64,000 bases of DNA from Acanthochromis polyacanthus (Eukaryota; Chordata; Actinopteri; Pomacentridae), in assembly GCF_021347895.1 (NCBI RefSeq), contig NC_067113.1, positions 44,493,474 to 44,557,473 on the forward strand. Reading direction: 5' to 3'. A program made the translations under genes and the position numbers. The notes below the pieces were generated by a model that did no database searches, was not told the origin of the DNA, and saw nothing but the letters and a program-made list of their open reading frames with translations. How positions within the stretch are numbered: position 1 is the stretch's first letter; the number at the start of each line of letters is the position of its first letter. Shown here piece by piece: positions 1 through 10,464 of this stretch.

Positions 1-155
1 GTCGACCACCGCGGGGACTGGAGGCGGAGCGTCGTCGACCACCGCGGGGACTGGAGGCGGAGCGTCGTCGACCACCGCGGGGACTGGAGGCGGAGCGTCG
101 TCGACCACCGCGGGGACTGGAGGCGGAGCGTCGTCGACCTCCGCGGGGACTGGAG
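1..155. repeat. 33-bp GC-rich tandem repeat (about 4.7 copies)
   Basis: Units starting GTCGACCACCGCGGGG repeat at 1, 34, 67 and 100 almost without change. A fifth unit from 133 has CTCC for CACC and decays after about 20 bases. The first four units are nearly identical, which points to recent expansion. The array may continue beyond the left edge. Confidence 0.95.
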
Positions 156-414
156 CGGAAGCCGGGGGGTCATGGTGCCTCCTGGCCTTGCGTCTTCGAC
201 GGCCAGGCCGCTTGGCAGGTGGTTCCATGGGCGGCAGGGAGACAGGGCCCGGCTGGCTGCCAGGGGAGCCAGCAGGCGGGTCACTCAGAGGAGCACTCAC
301 GAAGTCACGGAGGTAAGCAGGTAAGTAGCTAACTAATCCGGGTCGCTGGCCTGCTAGCTTGCGGCCCAGGGTTATGCTTGCGTCTTGGGGTCTTCCCTCC
401 ACTTTTCCCACAAC
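1..414 (-). CDS. Partial second ORF of an LTR retroelement (proline-rich, tandem 11-residue repeat)
   Basis: On the minus strand this frame is open from just after a TGA at 415-417 to the window edge, about 137 codons, and it leaves the window. It lies in the -1 frame relative to the gag-like ORF at 372-815 and overlaps the end of that ORF by about 40 bases. The first ATG is at 226-228. It is followed by a very basic stretch (KRPGRRRRKARR) and then by repeats of DAPPPVPAVVD encoded by a 33-bp minisatellite whose period is a multiple of three. I do not recognise an enzymatic domain. The overlap and relative frame resemble a gag-pol arrangement, but I see no convincing slippery heptamer in the right frame, so translation is inference. 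It could also be a chance open frame in GC-rich repeat DNA. Confidence 0.35.
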
Positions 415-815
415 TCATATATCACGTTGAAGAAAATGCTGTGCTCATCGCAGGAGGAGAAGAAGTCTATGGGCGTGTCTTGGGTTTGGGGCTGGGTGTC
501 GGCAGGGTCCGGGGCTGGTGGCACAGGTGGAAGGGAAAATGGTTCGGGCTGGGCTGGGGACGCGCAAACTTGGTTGAGCAGGGTGACAAATTGGTTTAAT
601 TGTGCTTTTGCGGCGGCAACATCCTGTAGGGCTTGGCTGTATTGAAGAATCCGGGTCGGGTCGGGGGCTTCCTGGGAGATTTGACTAGCTAAGATGGCGA
701 GTTGGGAGCACAGCTTCTGGTAATTAGTTGAGATCAGACGGAAGGTTTGGTGAAGTTGCCTGATGTCGAATGGCGTGGGCGGGTGCGGTCTTGGCGGTGA
801 GTTCTCCGGGTCCAT
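372..815 (-). CDS. Gag-like ORF of an LTR retroelement
   Basis: A 147-codon ORF begins with MDPENS at 815, about 19 bases inside the presumed LTR end at 835, where the gag start of a Ty3/Gypsy-type element is expected. The N-terminal half is predicted helical (around residues 15-85, rich in Gln, Leu and Ala). The middle is proline-rich (around 88-115) and the end is acidic (around 116-147). There is no CCHC zinc knuckle and no protease or reverse-transcriptase motif. The protein is short for a full gag, so it is either a gag N-terminal part or belongs to a non-autonomous element. It stops at 372-374, inside the overlapping -1 frame that continues to the window edge. The assignment rests on position next to an LTR and the MDP start; a search against fish retroelement proteins would settle it. 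Confidence 0.45.
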   Translation of the reverse strand: MDPENSPPRPHPPTPFDIRQLHQTFRLISTNYQKLCSQLAILASQISQEAPDPTRILQYSQALQDVAAAKAQLNQFVTLLNQVCASPAQPEPFSLPPVPPAPDPADTQPQTQDTPIDFFSSCDEHSIFFNVIYELWEKWREDPKTQA

Positions 816-960
816 GTCTTTGGCCAGAGTATTCTGTCACGGATCTGAGTTGGTGGACCCGAGCAGAGAACCACTCATCCAAGACTGGAGGGGATGGAGA
901 ATGATTTATTGGAGGAGATGAATGCTGGCGGATGGAGAAAGACAGGGTGTAGGAGAGGGG

Positions 961-1178
961 GTTCCGGGCAGGAGTGGGGGGTCCAGGCAGGAGTGGGGGG
1001 TCCAAGCAGGAGTGGGGGGTCCAGGCAGGAGTGGGGGGTCCAGGCAGGAGTGGGGAATCCAGGCAGGAGTGGGGAATCCAGGCAGGAGTGGGGAATCCAG
1101 GCAGGAGTGGAGAATCCAGGCAGGAGTAGGGGTTCCAGGCAGGGGTGAGGGTTCCAGGCAGGAGTGAGGGTTCCCGGA
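961..1178. repeat. 19-bp minisatellite inside the LTR
   Basis: About eleven units of the type CAGGAGTGGGGGGTCCAGG lie in tandem. The left units carry GGGGGGTCC, the middle ones GGGGAATCC and the right ones AGGGTTCC, so variants are spatially ordered, as expected for local duplication. Proline- and leucine-rich open frames on the minus strand here are by-products of the repeat. Confidence 0.93.
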
Positions 1179-1321
1179 CAGCTGGCTGCGTGAAGGCAGG
1201 AGAAAGCAAAGTTAAAATAAGGCAGAAACTCAAACAGAAAATGTCGAAGGGCTAGAGAGCAAACCGAACTGCATGATTTCAGGTTCAATACTCTGGCAGG
1301 GAGTGGAAGGCTGAGCCGGTC

Positions 1322-1327
1322 TTTATT
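1322..1327 (-). promoter_or_regulatory. Polyadenylation signal AATAAA in the LTR
   Basis: The plus strand reads TTTATT, giving AATAAA followed by G on the minus strand. It sits in the middle of the presumed LTR, where an R-region polyadenylation signal would be expected. The hexamer is common by chance, so its meaning depends on the LTR call. Confidence 0.35.
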
Positions 1328-1444
1328 GCAGTGGTGAGTCGTTAGTGAGATGGTTGTCAGCTGCCCGGGAGACGTGGAGATAGTTGATTACCTGAGTGGA
1401 GTCAGCTGAGAAGCTTGACTCCACTCAGGCACTGAGCTGTAGGG

Positions 1445-1580
1445 GGAGAGACAGGGCAGAGGAGCGGATGGGAGACAACCAGACAAACAGGACAGAGGAG
1501 CGGACGGGAGACAACCAGACAGAGACAGGGCAGAGGAGAGGATGGGAGACAACCAGACAGACAGACAGGACAGAGGAGCG
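1445..1580. repeat. About 41-bp tandem repeat inside the LTR
   Basis: Roughly three and a half units contain GGGAGACAACCAGACA alternating with GACAGAGGAGCGGA. They differ by a few substitutions and by short GACA insertions. Confidence 0.85.
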
Positions 1581-1591
1581 GAACTGTGACA

Positions 1592-4480
1592 GATGCCGTC
1601 TGAATTGGAGATCAAAATAGAAAATTTTACGGCGAATCGACTGCACGTCAGCAGAGATGATTTATAATTATTCCTTCATTTCCCATCCAATCACTGAGAT
1701 GTGTGCCAAAAATACCGAAGTAGGTTTACGGGTAAAAAAAAAAGCATCGCAGCCAAAATAAATAAAGTTTGAAAGCCAGGAGTTTTCTGGGAATCAGCAG
1801 GCAATTTCTGTCGGATGTTTTATTGGTAGAGGATGAGGGGAAATGACTAAAAATGGCTATTTCAGCTGGATGGGATGAAATTCACGGAGCTGCTCGGGTA
1901 ATAATTACCATTTCTAGATGTCCTCGGGAAATCCTAATGCCATCCGCAGAGGGCTGTTAACTCCTAATAGATATTGTCAATTCCACCCAGGTGAGAGATT
2001 GGCAACATAAGGCTAACATCAGCCAGATTATAATAGAATCTGGAGACTTAAAGCAGAGGTTAATGAACTCTTCGTGATAATACATGTGTCAGTGTAAAAC
2101 TCACACAAGGCCAGGAACGCAAACACTGCATCTTGTGTTTCCGTTCAAGGAGGCAAAGCTTTCACACATAAACTCCATTGCAGAAAGACAAGCGCACCAC
2201 AAACCAGGGTAAACAAGTCTACAAGCAGCGACAAGTTTTTCAGCTTCACCTTGAGATGAAAACCGAGGCTGGTGTAATTAGTTACAAATGGATGGGTTGA
2301 TGTTTGTGCTCCCCGTGTGTGTCTGAGTGTGTGGTGATGAATAGTATCAGTCTTAAGTTGTGAGGGGAGTGTAATCAAGGACAAGAAACAGAAAGCTAAT
2401 TTGACACGAGGGACTCGCCATTGTCAGTTGAGCGAGTTAGAGAGTGCGCTTATGTTCATTCGGCTGCTTCTTCTGGACTATTGTGCGCTTTTGTGAGGCT
2501 GTGTGTGTCTCACAGAAGCCATTCAATTCATAAAATCCATCTCACACGTCTAAGATCACTATATTGCGATTCATACGAGTAATTTCACGATGATGTTATA
2601 TTATGAAGCTTTTCACTTATAAATAAATGTGTAATATGGATAATAGACATCATGCTGAATTTCAATTATCGCATGATTCTTCCTCCCTGAATAAAACAAC
2701 ATAAGCCAGCAGCAAGACTAGAATAATGACAAGGACCGCCTCCATTGTGGAGGGCCAGAGTGGACTGAAAGCGAACTAAAGAGGCAAAGCTAAGCAAAAA
2801 GGCGGAAGATTAGTGTAGAGCCAGAGAACTAATTAAATGAATCTGGAGATAAACGTTTAATTATTTTCTCCCAGCCCCTTTTCTCCTGCTCATTTCCTTC
2901 CCTTCTTCATTACCGCCTTGCAGAAGCTTCAGCAGAGCGGCCAGTGTCAGGAGGAGGTGACTGTTCTGAGCCGCTGGATCCAGTGCCCACACACACTTAC
3001 TTACTTACTTTCTGCCTTCACTTACAGGTTTCCCCCGTACACACTGGCGCACAGGTTCTACCCACACACTCTCGCCTTTCGCGTACACACATCTTCCTTT
3101 TCACTCCGTCTGCAGTCTGTCTGAATGTAGATGTGGTAGCTTTAATCCCAGTTGGATTCCGTGGGGAGGTGAGGAAGGGTACTGGAAGGAGAAAGGGCCG
3201 TGACTTGATTTAAAAGATGTCTTGTGTGTTCGTGAGGTGTGCTGCCATCTCTTGTTTTAGAGTACAGAAATCCATATGTCCCAAGCAGCTTGATATAGGA
3301 GGCTGTAGTCTCAGCGCCATATGCTGCGATTTCCACAGCGAGGGTCGACAGTAAGGCGACAAAGCGAAAAGGGAGTTGGTCTTCAGGTGGAAGTCTTAAG
3401 CACCCGTTTCGTGGCTCTCCCAACTGCCAAGTCGAGACACTCATCGAAACATGTTCCTTCACAGGAAGTCAGTGTCAGAAAAAGACATTCCTCACTGCTC
3501 TTTGTGATGCAAAATCTAACACTGCATATTTCACCACTACTTCCTCACTCAGTGCCCTCTGAAACCACTCCTTAACAATCCCTCCCAAAAACTGACCTTT
3601 GCTTTATTTGTCCATTACCCTCTGATCAGCGGGCTACATCGGCTTGCTGTGTGCCAAAGCAAAAACTTCGTCTTGTGCACCCAGTTCACGAACACTTACT
3701 AATGATGAGTAAACACGTTTGGCCCATGCTCACTGAGCTGTGTCTGCTACTGGTTCTGCATGAACGGAAAGCCGTAGCTGTGGGGGACAACTCGCTGCAT
3801 ATGCTGGAATAAAATAAAAGTCATTCTGAATATATTTCAGGATGCAGGTACGGTTGAGCAAACTGCAAAATAAAATGTTTTACATTTATACATACAAGAT
3901 AACAGAACATTTGAAGTGAGTCCACTGAGGAAACACACATTATTAGTTGAAAAGACATGACTTTAACAATGCTTATAGATAAAAGTACGTTGAAGCAAAC
4001 AAGCTAAGATTCCTGGCAAGTGCTATCTCACTGCTACACCCACTGCTTAAAGCCTGAATTTACTGTAATATTGCCATGAAAGTCTGTTTTGTTTTGTTTT
4101 TTAGATTATTTGTCATCCAGATGTGTAAGCAAGTCAGAGTCCATAATCATACTAGCAGGGCTGCATTGATTAGAGCTACACAGTACATTGTTGCAGCAAC
4201 AGTCACACCGCAAGAGTGTGATGGAAAGTAAGGGAAATTAACTACAACAAATTATGCTACAATTTTATTTGTTGCTTGATACAAAGAGAAAACTCTCATG
4301 GTTGTCATTTTCTATGACTAATCTAGAAGAGAAGTCAGATTTAAAGGTCCTTGGATACACTGAGTATTTTGAGTAGAACATGTTGAGTTTATTGCAAGTC
4401 CAAGTTCACACAAGTGCACAACAAAATGACAAGGAACACTAGCGAAACACAGAAAAGAAAGATTTGGGTCAGATCAGTTA
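1592..4480. other. No gene seen; unannotated intron or intergenic DNA
   Basis: Reading frames are short and unrelated to anything I recognise. A few ACTT and CACA runs occur near 3000 and polyA runs near 1735. Nothing else was identified. Confidence 0.6.
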
Positions 4481-4682
4481 CAAAGGGTCCTCGGTTTACG
4501 ACGTCCTCGACCTACGGCGTTTTGTCATTACGTTAAAAGTGGTTACGTGGAACCGGTTGGCGAGCAGAGCGGACGAATACATTGTCATGTGGCGCTATAA
4601 GACAGCTTTATTTATATTCACTGGTTGTACGCCATCTTTGATTGTGCTACATTTGCTAGCTTTTTGCCCTTCATTATTCTAA

Positions 4683-4736
4683 CCCAAGCATAAGTCAGAC
4701 TCTTCTGATGCTTCAAAGAAAAGGAAAGTCATCTCC
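4683..4736 (+). pseudogene. Tigger transposase N-terminal remnant
   Basis: Eighteen codons read PKHKSDSSDASKKRKVIS, the lysine- and serine-rich start typical of TIGD1-like and other Tigger transposases. The CENP-B-like helix-turn-helix that should follow is not readable; a stop follows within a few codons. It lies about 200 bases inside the 5' end of the element. Confidence 0.6.
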
Positions 4737-5120
4737 GTGTGTGCCGTCTTCACTGCAACGTAAAAGCTGCAGCTGTCCATCTAGTTAAACTCGTGCTTGC
4801 AAAATGAATCATGAGTCGTAGCGAATATGACTTCTTTACTGAGGCTCTTGATACACATTACAGAGTGAAAACTGCAACAAAAACAAAATAAAACAACATA
4901 AATACATGTCAATAAATCGTTTTACTTTAACCAGTAAGTCCAAAAATCCAATTAATATGACACTGTGTCATTTACAAAGTAGAGAGCTGCGTATCTAGAA
5001 AATCATGTATGTGTGTAAAGCTACACATCAAAATAGCAGACAGAAAATGACAACTGTCAACAGACAACTTCAAAATAAAGGCTTTTTCAAAATAAAAGTA
5101 CATCTTCAATTCTGTCTTAA

Positions 5121-5672
5121 AGGGGAACTTCGTTTTTTTTCAACCTGTGGTCTGTTTTCATTTGTCATTTCATACATGTGAGTGATGGAGAAATGCATTT
5201 TCGACATAGCTGCAGTATTTAGCCAGGCAGGCAGTTTAGCAGCTCAGCTAGCAGCTCAGCTAGCGAAAAGTATGGGGCAACTGCCCCCCCCCCCGCGTCA
5301 AAGTCTGCCCTAACGTGCTTTTTTTCCCCACACTGACCAGCTCGGATAGTCTCAGTGAGTGTCCCACAATATACTAGAGATGAGAGTGAAAGAAAACCTC
5401 CACATTACCTGGCGATCGCTCTTTGTTGTGGTCTGTATCCAAATCTCAGGACGCTAGAAAGCAAATCTTGTTCGTTTTGGCACGTTAGGGCGGACTTTAA
5501 CGGGGGGGCAAGTTACCCCATACTTTTCGCTAGCTGAGCTGCTAGCTGAGCTGCTAAGCTGCCTGCCTGGCTAAATACTGGAGCTATGTCGAAAATTCAT
5601 TACTCCATCACTCACAGATATGAAATGACATATGAAAACAGACCCCAGGTTGGAAAAAACCGAAGTTCCCCT
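5121..5672. mobile_element. TTAA-flanked MITE with about 195-bp inverted repeats
   Basis: Ends are AGGGGAACTTCG and CGAAGTTCCCCT, each followed by a TTAA duplication (5117-5120 and 5673-5676). The two arms are near-complementary for about 195 bases and include a duplicated GCAGCTCAGCTA motif, a C/G homopolymer and CACGTTAGGGC next to a central spacer of about 160 bases. TTAA targets are used by piggyBac and Kolobok transposases; which one mobilised this cannot be decided here. There is no coding sequence. The high arm identity suggests a younger insertion than its host element. Confidence 0.88.
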
Positions 5673-5989
5673 TTAAGGGCAACACACCATAGAAGTAAAA
5701 TTAGGTATAATAAAACACTCAGAACAGAGAGAAGCCATGAAGTTGTAAAAACAGTGGAACATATTCTGTTATCTTCTTGTAAAATGACTCCTATATGCAT
5801 GAAAGTCACTGGTGTTCATGTCTTTTATGAAGAAGTGATCAATATCTTGATGCACTTTGTTTATATTTTTGTCAAAGTTCCGACTTATGGCGAAAATCGA
5901 CTGATAACAATCTGTAGGAACAGAACTCTGACGTAAGTCGAGGACCCCCTGTATATGGAAGTATTTGTGTTACAGAAACTACAATGTTA

Positions 5990-6624
5990 AAAAAAGAAAA
6001 CGGGTACTCTCTCGGTACTGTCTTGCATTTGTTGTCACTACACAAAGAAATGTGAATAATTTGTTTGGCAATTTACACTGGCATCACCAAGCTCTGTGCA
6101 AAGCCATTCACAGCAAACATTTCCGATGCCTTTGCCAGTGTTACTTCATTTGGTTCCAGACAGCACAGAGAAACCCCTGATGCTGTAGCTTTTCACCTTG
6201 CAAAAGACATGATACTAATTAAGACTGTTACCGAAGAGGGTTTAAAAAGCGTGAGGCGGTCATTTGAAAAGCAGTGTGTAATACATCACGCGCTTTCATT
6301 CCTCAAGTTGCCATCCCAGAGCTGTGAGAAAAAAATGCAAGGCACAAGTTGAAACTGAGCTGTCAGGAGTGGAGTATTATGCAGCTACAACAGACTTGTG
6401 GTCCAGCTGGACAACGAAGGCCTACATAAGTCTATGGTCCACGTAATTAATGAGAAGTTCCAGCTGAAAAGTCAAGTCATACAAGTGAGAACATTGCAGC
6501 AGTGATTAAAGAAGCGTTGACTGCTTGGGGCCTGGAAGAGACATCAAGTGAAGCCTGTATGATAGCAGACAATGCAGTGAACTATCAGTGCGTTGGCCAC
6601 AGATTGCATCTTCCAGTTAGTGAG
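5990..6624 (+). pseudogene. Decayed hAT (ZBED-type) transposase
   Basis: Conceptual pieces in three frames follow the order of a ZBED1-like hAT transposase. A BED zinc-finger remnant (NNLFGNLHWHHQ) lies at about 6050-6095. It is followed by SDAFASVTSFG and a HLAKDMILIKTVTEEGLK segment. Next come ELSGVEYYAATTDLWSS, which holds the first catalytic Asp in TTDLW (about 6357-6407), and VHVINEKFQLKSQV. The last piece is ENIAAVIKEALTAWGLEET with IADNA and VGHRLHLPV (about 6490-6620), which carries the second Asp and the hAT Cys/His block. Several frameshifts and stops and loss of everything after GHRLHL make it non-functional. No terminal repeats could be assigned. Confidence 0.85.
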
Positions 6625-7625
6625 TTATACTCATGTTACATTTACTTCACTGCTTTTCTACTGCAATATACATCACAGAAAAATTAAATACTGCAATATG
6701 GCTTTTTCCAGTATCACAAAGCCCTAATATCACCAACCACAAAGGCTCTTGTGAGGCTAGGAAGTATCTTTTATTAAGATATCTGTTGTCATTTCCAACA
6801 TTAAACTTATCGGAAAACCAAATACATGAGCCTCCGCCATATGGAGTCATTTTTAATTTGAATAATCAACATGGAATTCTCCAACACGACATTCTTAAAG
6901 TAAGCTTTGTCAGTCTGGTAAGGATGTTTTTCAGTATTTTGTAGATTTTTCAAAGACAAGACATAAAGCATGACCGCAACTGACAATAGAGGAAGATAAA
7001 TCACAAAATGTAAGCCGTAGAATGGCAAAAAAGAAGAGCCATATGAATACAGATTACTTTAATTCACACAATATGCATCTAACAGCCTGGATGTATCACA
7101 AGAATTGGAAAGCACCTCCAACTCTGCAGTAAGATCGCTGGAAGAGAGTACATTAGTCATTAGGGAGACTGTAAAAGGCCTCCAGACCACTGTGCAATGT
7201 CCTGTACATAAGACTTCTGCTGCACTACTTGGGAGGTAGTAAGAAAAAAGGCTCCCACGGCTTATCAAAAAAACTTCTCATTCCCCTTCAAGACTGAGCT
7301 AATTCGCTCCATGGGCAATACTTTAAAGGTTTCTCCATATCACTGGTTAACAGCTGGGGGGATCTAGGTCTAATCCACTGCAATAAAACACATTTCCTTA
7401 CTAAATGTCTCATACAAGTCTTTGCTGAAGACTTGTATGAGAGAGCCCTAAACCTGAAAGATTCAACAAAAACATGAATTGAGTAACTTGTATTTCTTTT
7501 TATAAAAATGAAGAGCCAATGAGACCTTTCACAAAAATTCAATGTTAAAGGGTACTGTCAAATGTTATTTATGGACCATTTGTTTCTTTCATTTGGCACT
7601 GTGGTTAAAAGCCCAGGAACAGGGT
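6625..7625. other. No gene seen; possible remainder of the hAT copy
   Basis: The region directly follows the truncated transposase but shows no recognisable C-terminal dimerisation segment. A perfect 14-bp-stem hairpin occurs at 7409-7441. Otherwise nothing was identified. Confidence 0.5.
7409..7441. repeat. Perfect 14-bp inverted repeat with 5-base loop
   Basis: CTCATACAAGTCTT (7409-7422) is followed after TGCTG by its exact complement (7428-7441). One further T-A pair extends the stem. It is too short on its own for a typical microRNA precursor. Confidence 0.85.
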
Positions 7626-7845
7626 TTTAAAGAGCTCATATTGTGCACATTTACAGGTTTATAACTACATTTTTGGAATCTACTTATATACGAATATGTG
7701 TTCCAACGCTGTAAAAACACATTATTTTTCTCATACTGTACATTGCTGCAGCATTTCCATGTGAAGTGCTCCGTTTCAGCTAATTAAGGCTTCTCTTGCC
7801 AAAAAGCCCAGTTTGTTGTGATTGGTCAGCTGGCCCGACAAAGTG
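7626..7845 (+). repeat. Fragment of an abundant teleost interspersed repeat
   Basis: The segment contains the signatures AAAGAGCTCATATTGTGC, CTCATACTGTACATTGCTGC and AAGCCCAGTTTGTTGTGATT, which I recognise as parts of a repeat family common in fish introns. Ends and target duplication are not clear. A reverse-oriented piece of similar sequence occurs near 9650-9705. Confidence 0.55.
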
Positions 7846-9579
7846 CAGGCAATCTTGATTATGCACAAGAACTCCAGATCTGTGAGTACAAGGATATAGC
7901 TCTAACAGAAGCAGCTCTCATGAGAAAATAATGGCAAACTGTGAGGACACTGTTCATTCTTCATTTGAGTGCAAGCCAAACTAGTTACTAGGCAGGCATC
8001 ATGCATATGCACTAGATGGTGACCTAAATCGGTGACTGAAGAAATACCTTTGGGCTTTAGAAGTTTGCAGACTTTACAAAAATTCAAAATGTGACTAAGT
8101 AACTGAGGAGTATGAAGGAATCTGTACCAACTCTAATAGCCTATTGCCCTATGGTCCTTTAAAACTGCAAAAGCTAAATGTAAAATGAGATATGGAATGA
8201 AGCTCTTGTAGAAGCAAAACTGTGACAAAAACAAATCTATGTGAGGCTTAGGGATCTTTGGATTGTTATTACTGAAATATATAATTTTGAAAAAAAAGTT
8301 TAGAAGACGTGCCATGTTTGGTTTTAAGTTGTTCTAAAGCTAAAAATTTAAATGACTTAAAATCCTGATGCATAGTCGTATTGGCCAATACAGTTCTCAT
8401 CCATTCGAGGAGGGAAAGCTTGGTCTGTCCTTCCATGTTGGAACTGTTATCATAATTATAAAACCTCAGACAGCAGCAAGGACAGATCACTGGTAACAAT
8501 GATAACAATGACAGTTGAAGAACAAAAAGTTAAGGTATAGCAAGTCTACATCTCTTTTGGAATTTGCAGTGTTCTCAACTTAGTACATCACTTGTTTTTC
8601 TCAAAACCACGCAAATCTGGAAATAACTCACTTCTTAATCATCAAAAGTTGAGTTTCAATTGCATATAAGATCCTTGGGAAGATGTCCTTATCAGGCTGA
8701 TTCTGACTTCCATCCAGGAAAGAGGGGGTCTAGTCAGCTAATCTAATCGCTCTAAATTAAAGACATAATTTCCCAGATGCAAAGCTTGCGATTCGTCATC
8801 GTTTATTATAAAGCCTATAAAGCAGCCAAAAACATCTCTGGTGGAGAGAAGAGCAGAGTTTAAATCTTAAACTGAGCCAAGAAAAGAGTGTCATCTGAAT
8901 GGAGTGCCAACTCATGAACAACTTAACAAGACTTGCATTATTTACATCAATGCGGTTTATTAAAGTTCATAACCCAACCCGTTATGCACTAAACTGCTAT
9001 GACATACTTAAACAAACTTAATAAACCTAAGCCCAAATCCAAATCTATGTAAGATCTTGAAGATAAAATCTTTTGTTTTTTATTTCACACTGATTTCTTG
9101 ACAGTCATCTGCATCTTCATAAAGCCCAGCAACAAAATCAAACAAGTCTTCGTAATAAATGTACGTGCACGTTCTTACAAAGCCGTCTGCTTAACTAGTA
9201 CAACAGGGATTTAATGTACTCCAGCAAGCAAATAACCAATAACACATGGATATAGTCATCTGGAAACAGCACAAGAACATTTTACTAGCTGTGTTACATT
9301 TGATATTCCCTCACAAAAGATGTTTTCCATTTGGTATTTAGCTCATTTCTCACACATACACCGTTTAGCAGAGACATATGTAGAAAATATTTACCTGCAA
9401 CTAGTCACTGAAAGACTAAATCCACCTCTACACCACATGATTTTATTTACCAAACAGAGGTTTCCTGTTATAAAGCTGGTTACAGTTGATATTCAAGAGG
9501 TTGAGCTTCCTATTCAGGATCAGGCTCAAACACATACAAATGAACCTTATATGCATTTTCAATCAAGAACAAGGAAATA
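7846..9579. other. No gene seen
   Basis: AT-rich sequence with short unrelated frames. No motif, hairpin or repeat was recognised. Confidence 0.6.
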
Positions 9580-9705
9580 TGTTACTTGGTGGGTTTACAG
9601 TTTGCCTTTGGAGCTCCCAAACTGGCAAGGAGATGAGGCTGTGTTTACGACCAAAGGCTTCTGAAAAGCCAACCAATCAGAATAAACTGGGCTTTTAGGG
9701 TTCCG
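9580..9705 (-). repeat. Second fragment of the 7626 repeat family, reverse orientation
   Basis: The plus strand reads CCAACCAATCAGAATAAACT followed by GGGCTTTT, the complement of the AAGCCCAGT...TGATTGG motif at 7800. Only the last 50 bases are convincing; the leftward extent is a guess. Confidence 0.4.
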
Positions 9706-9919
9706 CACTGAAGAGCCTAGAGTTAATGTCATTTGTTTCATGCAGATATTAAACTCAGAGGCTTCAGAACAGGCACTGACATTTTAAAAATATATATATT
9801 TTTAACTTGACACATACAAAGGTAATCTAGTGGAGTCCAAGAATCTTGTTTCTTCAGGAAAGTATGATGAGTTTTAACTTCAAGCTAGCGAATTATTAAA
9901 GGTTTGTCAGCTGGAGATA

Positions 9920-9997
9920 CACCCCCTGTCAAAAGTTTTAGGACACTTTCTCATTCAAATATACTAGAACCTGTCCTACAACGTTTGACAGGGGGTG
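9920..9997 (+). mobile_element. 78-bp Tc1/mariner-type MITE, copy 1
   Basis: The ends CACCCCCTGTCAAA and TTTGACAGGGGGTG are flanked by TA (9918-9919 and 9998-9999). The arms are complementary over about 26 bases with two mismatches, leaving a short AT-rich centre. There is no coding capacity. The second copy, of identical length, lies 389 bases downstream in the opposite orientation. Confidence 0.85.
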
Positions 9998-10004
9998 TAT
10001 CTAC

Positions 10005-10384
10005 CAAATTTGGTACACATATGCAGCACATCAGGCTGAACAAAAAAGTCAGTGACAGCCACATTCCAAGCCCAACAGGAAGTGAGCTATTTTGCGTTGA
10101 ATGTCAGATTTTGCCCATTTTTCATTTTTTCTAGAGCAAACTCCTCCTCGGGGGAAACTCCAGTTCACCTCAAATTGGTCCAGTACATACAGGAGGCCTT
10201 AATTATCCAAAGTTATTAAAATCTTTTTCCAAAGTCAAAGGGCGTGTCCGTGGCGGCCTCTAGAATTTTGATCCTTCGCCATGAAATTTCAAATGCTGTG
10301 TAAATGCCCTGAACATGCTCCAATCTGTCTGAAACTTTACATGTATGATCAGAGTCCTGCCCTGATCACATCCATATGATGAAA
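10005..10384 (+). repeat. Degraded copy of the 17539 repeat family
   Basis: Two blocks match the longer copy at 17539-18260 in the same order: AAATTTGGTACACATATG ... CCAACAGGAAGTGAGC, and TGCTCCAATCTGTCTGAAAC ... ATGATCAGAGTCC. It is bracketed by the two 78-bp MITEs. Confidence 0.7.
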
Positions 10385-10386
10385 TA

Positions 10387-10464
10387 CACCCCCTGTCAAA
10401 AGTTGTAGGACAGGTTCTAATTTATTTGAATGAGACAGTGTCCTAAAACTTTTGACAGGGGGTG
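10387..10464 (-). mobile_element. 78-bp Tc1/mariner-type MITE, copy 2 (inverted)
   Basis: It has the same ends as the first copy with TA at 10385-10386 and 10465-10466. Its sequence matches the reverse complement of copy 1 through the asymmetric centre (GGACAGGTTCTA then ATTTGAATGAGA), so the two are inverted relative to each other. Confidence 0.85.

Larger units (their letters stand above)
835..1591 (-). mobile_element. Putative long terminal repeat of a retroelement (757 bp)
   Basis: The segment is bounded by perfect inverted ends TGTCAC (835-840) and GTGACA (1586-1591), the TG...CA form expected of an LTR. On the minus strand it carries a polyadenylation signal and lies immediately upstream of the gag-like ORF. 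It contains two tandem-repeat blocks. The partner LTR would lie beyond the left window edge, so neither LTR identity nor a target duplication can be checked. Without a partner this remains a structural inference. Confidence 0.5.
4481..5951 (+). mobile_element. Tigger-like (Tc1/mariner superfamily) DNA transposon, internally deleted, with a nested MITE
   Basis: The element has inverted ends of the type CAGGGGGTCCTCGACTTACG (left end mutated to CAAAGGGTCCTCGG) and a TA duplication at 4479-4480 and 5952-5953. Just inside the left end, codons for PKHKSDSSDASKKRKVIS are readable, matching the N-terminus of Tigger/TIGD transposases, which fixes the orientation. The rest of the transposase is missing or unreadable. 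A 552-bp TTAA-flanked element sits inside at 5121-5672, so the Tigger part is about 0.9 kb. Relatives of the same family lie at 38063, 40574 and 47332. Confidence 0.8.

Noticed and set aside
724..1288. Two overlapping minus-strand frames of 137 and 169 codons rich in Pro and Leu
   Set aside because: They are translations of the 19-bp minisatellite in different frames and have no non-repeat conserved part.
5586..5936. 116-codon plus-strand frame
   Set aside because: It spans the right arm of the TTAA MITE and the right end of the Tigger-like element, so it is a chance frame across two mobile elements.
9782..9803. 22-base perfect AT palindrome
   Set aside because: Composed only of A and T in an AT-rich region; expected by chance and without flanking element ends.
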